A stretch of DNA of 18,748 nucleotides from Willaertia magna. Its lineage: Eukaryota > Heterolobosea > Eutetramitea > Acrasida > Naegleriidae. Both the position numbers and the translations under genes were made by a program. The DNA is taken from NCBI GenBank assembly GCA_902984215.1, contig CADWAF010002451.1, positions 1 to 18,748 of the forward strand, read 5' to 3'. Every line of letters begins with the position of its first letter. The first letter of the stretch is position 1. Below, one piece after another: positions 10,866 through 16,863 of the stretch. The notes under the pieces are model-generated. The model was not told the origin of the DNA, made no database searches, and was given only the letters and a program-made list of their open reading frames with translations.

Positions 10866-11124
10866 TTTTTTTTTTTTTGAATTTTTTATTGGAAACGTTT
10901 GGTTGGAATACAAATTGGCGGGAAAAAGAATACATTTGACAGCAGTTAGTTGTTTGTTGAGGTTATGATCAATTAACAACAAGGTACTATGTAATTAATA
11001 ATAATAACAGAAAATTATTAACTAATAGTTTCATCTTGTGTTATTATTGACACAACTTTATTATGGAACATAAATTATTGAAATAGGTTACTTCAAATTT
11101 TTTCTTTAACTTTTTTAAAAAGAA
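10866..11124. promoter_or_regulatory. Shared divergent promoter region
   Basis: This 259-bp region separates the start codons of the transportin-3-like gene (minus) and the small basic protein (plus), so it must hold both promoters. It contains a perfect 6-bp inverted repeat TTGTGT/ACACAA (11036-11041 and 11050-11055, 8-nt spacer) near its centre. The palindrome could be a transcription factor site; that is inference from symmetry and position. Confidence 0.45.
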
Positions 11125-11394
11125 ATGGTCCAAGGAAACACAAAGGCAAAGAAGTCCGATGCCGTTAATAAAAAGGCTAATAACTCGAAAGGAGTAAAGA
11201 AGAATGCAAAAAAGACTAGTGTAAAGAAGAATGTTAAAAAACAATGTACTGCATCTATAGGTAGAGTAATTGAAGAAGAAATGGTTGCAAAATTAAAGAA
11301 AGAAGGTAAACCATTAAATATTTTGGGTACAAAGGAGAAGAAACGACAACAAGCAATTAGACAGGCTAAAGCAGCTGCAAAAAAGAAAAATTAA
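11125..11394 (+). CDS. Small lysine-rich basic protein, possibly UPF0390-like
   Basis: This 89-residue, intron-less ORF has about one third Lys/Arg. It starts MVQG, as UPF0390 (C19orf53/DUF2462) proteins start MAQG, and continues with a Lys/Ala/Asn-rich disordered stretch. It then has a short segment IGRVIEEEMVAKLKKEG that could be helical, and a KKRQQAIRQAKAAAKKK tail. The composition suggests a nuclear or nucleolar RNA-binding protein. The ATG follows an A-run and the stop is TAA. The family link rests on size, the N-terminal motif and overall composition, so it is tentative. It shares a divergent promoter with a nuclear transport receptor gene. Confidence 0.7.
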   Translation: MVQGNTKAKKSDAVNKKANNSKGVKKNAKKTSVKKNVKKQCTASIGRVIEEEMVAKLKKEGKPLNILGTKEKKRQQAIRQAKAAAKKKN

Positions 11395-11664
11395 ATTATT
11401 AATTCAATACTTTTTAACTATTCCGATTCTATAACATTCCGAAATTTTCTTCTTCTTTTGTTATTGCATAATTTCGTTTCAATAATTTAATTCATAAACA
11501 AGAAGAAGACAATGCTTGTAAATAAAACCAAAGAAGATGAAGAACCGGCGAATAATTATCTTCTCCGAAATTAATTTCATCCAACCAATTGGAGAATATG
11601 AAGGGAATAATAATAAATTGGTAGAATCAATTATTGGCTAGTATTATCATTCTTTCAAATAAAA
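11395..11664. other. Intergenic region between the small basic protein and the nitrobindin-like gene
   Basis: This 270-bp stretch is not as AT-extreme as the introns. An approximate inverted pair is formed by TCTTCTTCTT near 11448 and AACAAGAAGAAGA near 11497. A purine-rich stretch AAGAAGATGAAGAACCGG lies near 11530. An AATAAA near 11520 may be the upstream gene's poly(A) signal. No ORF or RNA gene was recognised. Confidence 0.35.
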
Positions 11665-12225
11665 ATGTCTCTTTCTTGGTTAGTTTCTTCTTCTGTTGGT
11701 TCAAAAGTTTGTTTTGAAGGGATTGGCGAAGGTTTTTATCCAACCATTCAATCTTTTAAATTTAAAGAAAGATTAATCTTTTCCAGAATGAAACCTGGTC
11801 TTATTCAATATGAACAAAAAACATTTAAACTTCCCGAAGAAATACCAATGCATGCTGAAGTAGGCTTCTTTAGAATTATTCCTCCTTCTAATACTTCAAC
11901 TACATTAGAAGAAAAAAGTTCTAACCATAACAAACCAAGTATCGAATTTATTTGTTCTCATCCTAATGGTCTAGTTGAAATTGATGTAGGAAAGGAAGAA
12001 GAAGAAGAAAATAAATTAATTTTAGATTCATTTGCTTTAAATAGATCACCTACAAGTAAACCGCCTTACACGACGGCAATTCGTAGAGTGTTTGAAATGA
12101 AAAATGTTGATAAAGAAGAAGGGAAACAAGAAATGGTTTTATTAGTTAATACTTATATGAGTACTTCTACACATACAGAATTAACTCATCATTTGACAAG
12201 TGAGTTAAAACGAATTGATTTTTAA
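11665..12225 (+). CDS. Nitrobindin / THAP4 C-terminal-like heme-binding beta-barrel protein
   Basis: This 186-residue, intron-less gene has an ATG preceded by AAATAAAA. The order of motifs is that of nitrobindins (DUF1794, FABP-like ten-strand barrel). LSWL is at the N terminus, then EGIGEGFYPTI, a Phe-Lys-Phe/Arg-Phe strand, and Y-E-Q-K-T-F. PMHAEVGFFRI corresponds to the usual P-M-H-x-E-x-G-F/Y-W-R, and SHPNGLVEID to the usual A-H-P-x-G-x-V-E. The C terminus is LTHHLTSELKRI, where the family's proximal heme His precedes Leu (His176). Nitrobindins bind ferric heme and isomerise peroxynitrite to nitrate or sense NO. The usual Trp of the GxWxGxGxGxYP motif is Phe here, and about five extra residues precede it. 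Acidic inserts (residues 93-115) lengthen one loop. The fold assignment is firm; heme binding is inferred. Confidence 0.85.
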   Translation: MSLSWLVSSSVGSKVCFEGIGEGFYPTIQSFKFKERLIFSRMKPGLIQYEQKTFKLPEEIPMHAEVGFFRIIPPSNTSTTLEEKSSNHNKPSIEFICSHPNGLVEIDVGKEEEEENKLILDSFALNRSPTSKPPYTTAIRRVFEMKNVDKEEGKQEMVLLVNTYMSTSTHTELTHHLTSELKRIDF

Positions 12226-12268
12226 ACCAAGTTGACCAATATTACAAAACATTGTGACACTTGGTCAA
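12181..12268 (+). repeat. Nested inverted repeats over the 3' end of the nitrobindin-like gene
   Basis: A perfect 8-bp repeat TTAACTCA/TGAGTTAA (12181-12188 and 12201-12208) lies inside the last codons. Directly after the stop, ACCAAGT at 12226-12232 pairs with ACTTGGT at 12259-12265. Alternatively, TTGACCAA at 12232-12239 pairs with TTGGTCAA at 12261-12268. The last two are mutually exclusive folds. They could mark a 3' UTR structure. Confidence 0.5.
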
Positions 12269-12503
12269 AAGAAAATTTTAATACTACACTTTGATGTTGA
12301 TAACAAAAATAACGTAATTTGACGTATAATACAAAAAAAATAGTTATTTTACTATTTATATAAAAATTTTATTTATATATTTTATAGTTTCCCTTTATAA
12401 TACTTTACAAAAAGGTAACACTATTTTTAAATAACGTTTTAAACTTCACAAAATATAAACACAATAGCAGTTAATTAATGAAAAAAAAAACAAATTTTAC
12501 AAA
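12269..12503. other. Intergenic region before the scramblase gene
   Basis: Strongly AT-rich 3' UTR and promoter sequence with several TATA-like strings between about 12345 and 12390 (TATTTATATA and TTTATATATTTTATAG). I see no ORF and no RNA gene. Confidence 0.35.
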
Positions 12504-13340
12504 ATGAATCCAAATCAATATTCTTCTTATTACAATCAACCTTACGGTAATCATCCTTCAAATATTAGTGGAAGTAATAATAAACAATATTCCCAGCCGT
12601 CAACTGTTCCAACAATGACAACAACAACAAACAATGCAGCAACCACAACAGGTAATGATTTTATTTCAACAACTTATGAATCTACCTCTTTAGGTAATCA
12701 ACAACAAACGCTATCTAACACCTTATTAGATCAAATATTTAGAGGTGTCAGTGAAATTGCAATTCATCAACGTTTAGAACCACTTGAATATCTAATTGGA
12801 ATTGAAACAAATAATATGTATGATTTCCAATTAAATAATTCAACTATGGGAACTGCAATTGAATATTCTGGATCATTAGAAAGAGCTTATATTGGAAATA
12901 AAAGACCATTTGATATGTACGTTTATGTTAATAGACAACACGTACTTACTTTTGAAAGACCTTTCCAATTTATTGGTGGTTCTATTCGTGTGTTTGATCC
13001 ACAAGGCAATCGATTGGTTGGTGTGATTAAGAAAAAATTTGATGTTACTCATCGTAAATTTAAAATTGAGGATGGCGCGGGAAGGAAATTATTTACGGCT
13101 AAGGCTACAAAATTTTTATGGATGAAAAAAAAGTATAAATTGGTAACTAGAACTTATCCAAAGCATGAAATTGGTGGAATTTCAAAAAAATTTACTGGTT
13201 TGTTACAAACTTTTTATACAGATGCTGATAAGTTTGTTACTGTCTTTCCAGAAAGTTTAACTTCAGATGAAAAAGCATTATTGTTGGCTACTGTTATTTT
13301 AATTGATTTTTCTTATCATGAAAAATCACATTCTCCATAA
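12504..13340 (+). CDS. Phospholipid scramblase family protein
   Basis: This 278-residue, intron-less gene has an ATG after A-rich leader. Residues 1-75 are Asn/Gln/Ser/Thr-rich and disordered, replacing the Pro-rich tail of animal scramblases. The scramblase domain runs from about residue 80 (SEIAIHQRLEPLEYLIGIETNNMYD). It contains FERPFQF, a GVIKKKF strand and IGGISKKFTGLLQTFYTDADKF. The DADKFVTVFPES stretch corresponds to the proposed Ca-binding/hydrophobic core segment, and LLLATVILIDF is the C-terminal hydrophobic helix. In animals the family moves phospholipids between leaflets in response to Ca2+, though the enzymatic role of some members is disputed. The whole protein contains no Cys, so the palmitoylation cluster of PLSCR1 is absent; membrane attachment would rely on the C-terminal helix. 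It ends soon after that helix with a short polar tail. Confidence 0.9.
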   Translation: MNPNQYSSYYNQPYGNHPSNISGSNNKQYSQPSTVPTMTTTTNNAATTTGNDFISTTYESTSLGNQQQTLSNTLLDQIFRGVSEIAIHQRLEPLEYLIGIETNNMYDFQLNNSTMGTAIEYSGSLERAYIGNKRPFDMYVYVNRQHVLTFERPFQFIGGSIRVFDPQGNRLVGVIKKKFDVTHRKFKIEDGAGRKLFTAKATKFLWMKKKYKLVTRTYPKHEIGGISKKFTGLLQTFYTDADKFVTVFPESLTSDEKALLLATVILIDFSYHEKSHSP

Positions 13341-13545
13341 ATTTGTAAATATTGTAAAAATTATTGTAAATTTGTGAAAATAAGTGAAAATTAGTGGAAA
13401 ATAAACAAGCTTACCAAATTCGTCACCATTCCTTTTCAAAAAGTTTAATGAAATTTAAACCCACTTTTCAATCAACCTTAATAACAACGTTTACAACAAC
13501 CCTGAAATACATTCAACTTTGAAATGCTCAAAACAAAAAACGGCC

Positions 13546-13552
13546 TATAAAA
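13546..13552 (+). promoter_or_regulatory. TATA-box candidate of the E2-ABCF gene
   Basis: TATAAAA within the locally GC-richer context CGGCC-TATAAAA-TCC lies about 58 bp before the ATG. It is the best-formed TATA box in the window. The rest of the intergenic region 13341-13609 holds TTGTAAAT-type direct repeats near its left end and no ORF. Confidence 0.5.
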
Positions 13553-13609
13553 TCCTTTAAATTCAAACAAACTTTTCTCTTAATTTCATAAAACATTCAA
13601 AAAAAAACA

Positions 13610-15151
13610 ATGTTACGTTCTAATGAGAGTGGCAGCAGTGGACTCGATTTTGCTTTAAAAAGGTTAACTAAGGATTGGAATGAAATTAATAAATATCCTT
13701 TAGAAACTGTTTATGCTGCCCCTTTAGAGAACGATATGTTTACTTGGTATGCTAATTTATTAGCTCCAAAAGATTCTAAATATCATGGAATTATTTTACA
13801 TTTAAGAATGGATTTTCCAAAGGATTATCCAAATAATCCACCAAAAGTTGTTTTATTATCTTATTTAAAACATCATCATGTTTTTAGTACTTGGATTTGT
13901 TTAGATATGTTAGGTACTCATCTTATTGGATTATCAAATAATTTATTAGAAGAACCTTTTAATCATTTGAGTGGTGGAGAAAAAACAAAAACATTATTGT
14001 GCGCATTAAGTATTATTGAAACTGATATTTTACTATTAGACGAACCAACTAACCATTTGGATAAACAAGGAATTGAATGGTTAGAAGATTTTCTAAAAGA
14101 GTATTATGGAGCAGTTGTAATGGTTACTCACGATAGAAGTCTTATTAATGCAGTTTCGAATAGAATCTCTGAGCTTTCCCCTCATACTAAAAAGTTTGTT
14201 CACTTTAAGGGAGGATATGATAATTATTTAATTCAAGAAGAAAAGAAGAGATTAAGGTCAATTCAGGAAAGAGAATTTCAAGATAAAGAATTAAAAAAAC
14301 TAAAACAAAAAGCAACGCAACTAAAATCAAATATGAAAGAAAAGAAGATTAGAGAAAGATGGGACAGAGATAAGCTTAGTCACAATAATCAAGAACAACG
14401 AGTGCAAAAGGGAACATCTAAAGCATATAATCGTTTTACTAGAAAACAAGAGCACATTACTGAAAATATGGTTGAAATTATTCCAGAAAGAACAAAACTT
14501 AACTTTGAATTTGATGATGACGCTATTTCCTCAAATCTGTTTATTGAAGTGACAGGACTTGGCAAATCATTTGGGGATAAACAATTATTTAATAATCTTT
14601 CCTTTACCTTAGTGAGTGGTGATAGATTGATTGTGCAAGGGCCAAACGGTAGTGGTAAAACTACATTGTTTAGAATAATAATGGATTTAATTAAACCAGA
14701 TGAAGGAACAAAGCAAGTCAGCAATTGTGCTAAGATTGGGTATTTGGATCAAGAGCAAGAAAGCTTGCCATTAGATAAAACTGCAGTTGAGTTGTTAATG
14801 GAAGATCCATCTATTAAAGCCTCAAAACAAGAAGCAATTACAAATTTGTGTAACTATGGAGTGTATTCGTGGCAAGATCTTAACAGTCCTATGAGTAATT
14901 TGAGTATTGGATGTCGTAGAAAGGTACAGTTATGCCAAATTGTAATGAGGAAGTGTTCAATACTTCTTCTTGATGAACCTACAAACCACATTGATTTTCC
15001 AAGTTTGGAGGTGATTGAAGAAGCACTAGTGAATTTCCCTGGAATTATTATAGCAGCAACTCATGACAGATACTTTACAGAAAAGGTTGGAACAGAAATA
15101 CTAAACCTTTTAGATTACAAGGATGATACTCCCTTAGAGCACTTTGAATAA
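13610..15151 (+). CDS. Chimeric protein: truncated E2 ubiquitin-conjugating domain fused to an ABCF ATPase
   Basis: One uninterrupted 513-codon frame. Residues 12-101 are the front of a UBC fold: an ALKRLTKDW helix, YPLETVYAAPLENDMFTW, AP.DS.YHG, FPKDYPNNPPKV and WICLDML with the candidate active-site Cys97. The HPN motif before the Cys is HHH (88-90). The fold stops just after the Cys, so the C-terminal helices are lost. From about residue 105 the sequence is ABCF. LSGGEKTK (120-127), Walker B ILLLDEPTNH (140-149) and switch His174 belong to a first nucleotide-binding domain without its Walker A half. A charged linker follows (205-290), then a complete second domain with Walker A GPNGSGKTT (344-352), Q-loop Gln381, a degenerate signature LSIGC (431-435), Walker B (450-456) and His485. 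ABCF proteins act on ribosomes; this one resembles bacterial resistance-type ABCFs in LLEEPFNHLSGGE. Function of the chimera is unknown. It could be a decayed fusion or an assembly join. Confidence 0.85.
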   Translation: MLRSNESGSSGLDFALKRLTKDWNEINKYPLETVYAAPLENDMFTWYANLLAPKDSKYHGIILHLRMDFPKDYPNNPPKVVLLSYLKHHHVFSTWICLDMLGTHLIGLSNNLLEEPFNHLSGGEKTKTLLCALSIIETDILLLDEPTNHLDKQGIEWLEDFLKEYYGAVVMVTHDRSLINAVSNRISELSPHTKKFVHFKGGYDNYLIQEEKKRLRSIQEREFQDKELKKLKQKATQLKSNMKEKKIRERWDRDKLSHNNQEQRVQKGTSKAYNRFTRKQEHITENMVEIIPERTKLNFEFDDDAISSNLFIEVTGLGKSFGDKQLFNNLSFTLVSGDRLIVQGPNGSGKTTLFRIIMDLIKPDEGTKQVSNCAKIGYLDQEQESLPLDKTAVELLMEDPSIKASKQEAITNLCNYGVYSWQDLNSPMSNLSIGCRRKVQLCQIVMRKCSILLLDEPTNHIDFPSLEVIEEALVNFPGIIIAATHDRYFTEKVGTEILNLLDYKDDTPLEHFE

Positions 15152-15270
15152 ACTGTTTTGTAAATTTCAATGTTATTTTGCCTTAAATTAAGTTACAGCA
15201 ATTACTGCTCATCATAATCTATTTACTTTACAATTTCTTTACAAGAGTTATTTTTTTGTTAAGAATTTCT
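15152..15270. other. Convergent 3' intergenic region, E2-ABCF / importin-alpha
   Basis: These 119 bp lie between two convergent stop codons and hold both 3' UTRs. TTTGTAAA and TTTACAA strings occur in both orientations. No clear hairpin or ORF was seen. Confidence 0.35.
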
Positions 15271-16722
15271 TTAGTACATTTCTGTGTCAGTATTCTCAAC
15301 AAAAGTTAATATTTCCCTTGCAATAATTTTAACTTCTTCACTTAAATGATTTGTTAATAACCTTCCCTTCTCAAACCCACCGAGTTCCTCAATTGGCCTA
15401 ATGTAAGGATTAACACCAGTTTCACTAGAGGAGATGTTACCAATATTCAATATAGTCTTAATAGATGTTAAAAGAAGATTTAAAATCCTAACGTCACTAC
15501 AATTATCTAATAAATCAATAATTACTTTTAAACCACCTTGACTTACAGTGTAAGCAATTTGTTCCTCATTTCCTCCTGCTATTAAATTACTTATTGCCCA
15601 CAATGCTTCCTTTTTAACATCATAAGTTTCACTTGGACTTGCGAGTAACATAATTATCTGAGGTATTATATTTGCATCAATAACACATTGAATTTGCGTT
15701 TTATTCCCAGCAATAACATTCGAAATTGTCCAACAAGCTTCTTTTCTTATACCAGTCTTACTGTGTGACAATAAATAATTTAAACATGGTAAAACAGATG
15801 CATAAATAAGAATTTGTGTTTGAAATTCATTTCCAGTTGCAATATTTCCAATCGTTCTTAAAACAGGTGTAACTACTGTTGGATCGTGATGCATTAATAA
15901 TTCAACTAATCTTCTTGTCACATTTGCTTCAATTAACATTTGAATTTTTTCATCAGATCCATCAGAAAAGTAAGAAAGGGCCCATGCTGCATCACAAAGA
16001 ACCACTTCATCACCATTATATAATAAAATAGATAAAATATGAATTGCAGGTAAAACTAAATCAGTTGAAGGCACTGGTTTCCCTCTAAGCAAATTAGAGA
16101 GAGTCCAAGTGGCATTCCTCATCGTTGAAAGTTTTGGTGTTTTTTGTAAAATACCCAAAAGTGGTTGCATTATACCCTGTTGTAAAACAAAATCTCTACA
16201 TTTCGCTGAATCACCAGCAATATTACCTAAAGCCCAAATAGTTTGTTCAATTACATCTTCATTTTGTGATTGTATTAATATTTGAATTAAAATTGGAACA
16301 ACACCTGAATTTACAACTGTTTCTGTATGTTGTGAACTACCTGAAGCAATATTTGTAATTAACCAAATACTTTCAAATTGTAAATGAGGATTATCAAATA
16401 ATGTTGCAAATTGAACTAATGTTGGTAATATTCCACTTTGTAAAACTGCATCAATAGGTGGATTTGTTTGAATACATAATAATTTTCTAATTGCTGTGAC
16501 AGCATTTATTTGAGTGGCAGCACTATTTGAATGAATTTCTTGAACTAATATTGGTAAATTTGCAGTTACATTATTATTGTCAGTATTAATGTTATTGTTG
16601 ACATTATTGAAAAGTATTTGATTGTTATTATCGGAAAGTGAAATGTTTTGAAATTGGTTGACCATTTCTTGTTCATTATTATTGTTACTGGTATTGCCAA
16701 TAGTGAAATTACTAAAATTCAT
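15271..16722 (-). CDS. Importin-alpha (karyopherin alpha) without an IBB domain
   Basis: This 483-residue, intron-less gene encodes armadillo repeats from about residue 55 to 430. The NLS-groove Trp/Asn ladder is intact: W120/N124, W163/N167, W206/N210, W247 in WALSYFSDG, N293, W331/N335 and W375/N379. The C-terminal ARM10-like segment (EELGGFEKGRLLTNH) and a short acidic end complete the importin-alpha pattern. Importin-alpha recognises classical nuclear localisation signals. Normally its basic N-terminal IBB domain binds importin-beta and self-inhibits the groove. Here residues 1-78 contain no Lys or Arg and are Asn-rich, so the IBB is absent. The neighbouring gene's stop is 141 bp upstream, leaving no room for a missing exon. 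It may act without importin-beta or as an NLS-binding adaptor or competitor; that is inference. Confidence 0.93.
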   Translation of the reverse strand: MNFSNFTIGNTSNNNNEQEMVNQFQNISLSDNNNQILFNNVNNNINTDNNNVTANLPILVQEIHSNSAATQINAVTAIRKLLCIQTNPPIDAVLQSGILPTLVQFATLFDNPHLQFESIWLITNIASGSSQHTETVVNSGVVPILIQILIQSQNEDVIEQTIWALGNIAGDSAKCRDFVLQQGIMQPLLGILQKTPKLSTMRNATWTLSNLLRGKPVPSTDLVLPAIHILSILLYNGDEVVLCDAAWALSYFSDGSDEKIQMLIEANVTRRLVELLMHHDPTVVTPVLRTIGNIATGNEFQTQILIYASVLPCLNYLLSHSKTGIRKEACWTISNVIAGNKTQIQCVIDANIIPQIIMLLASPSETYDVKKEALWAISNLIAGGNEEQIAYTVSQGGLKVIIDLLDNCSDVRILNLLLTSIKTILNIGNISSSETGVNPYIRPIEELGGFEKGRLLTNHLSEEVKIIAREILTFVENTDTEMY

Positions 16723-16762
16723 CTTTGATTTTCTTTATTTTTTTTTAAATTTTATTTTTTAT

Positions 16763-16863
16763 AATGTGGAGGGTGTTTCATTTGTTTTTTCCCTTAAAAA
16801 CAGGAATCTTTTCAAATTTTACAACAAGTTATTGTAAAAAAAAAATGAAACACCCTTCACATT
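16763..16863. repeat. 28-bp imperfect inverted repeat with 45-bp spacer
   Basis: Left arm 16763-16790 and right arm 16836-16863 are reverse complements at 26 of 28 positions. Each arm contains the core GGGTGTTTCAT or its complement. The outer end abuts the stop codon of the histidine kinase (16864), and the element fills most of the 141 bp between the kinase and importin-alpha. It could be a terminator-like hairpin, a short inverted-repeat element (MITE-like), or a regulatory stem in the importin-alpha leader. No convincing target duplication is visible. Confidence 0.7.

Noticed and set aside
10866..10982. ATG at 10982 as start of the transportin-3-like gene
   Set aside because: It would add 39 residues without family similarity and crosses a long homopolymer just before the ATG at 10865. 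It is kept only as an alternative.
11044..11244. Minus-strand hydrophobic ORF opposite the small basic protein
   Set aside because: Its hydrophobic look is simply the complement of Lys codons; the plus-strand protein starts in a normal context.
11675..11710. A very short intron in the nitrobindin-like N terminus that would remove the extra residues
   Set aside because: The only GT...AG pair spans 29 bp and shifts the frame; it is shorter than any other intron here.
13905..13960. A hidden intron at the E2-ABCF junction
   Set aside because: No GTAAGT donor is present, the frame is open throughout, and there is no room for the missing Walker A half.
14389..14724. Minus-strand ORF opposite the ABCF second domain
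   Set aside because: It overlaps the Walker A coding sequence antisense, and the plus-strand motifs are unmistakable.
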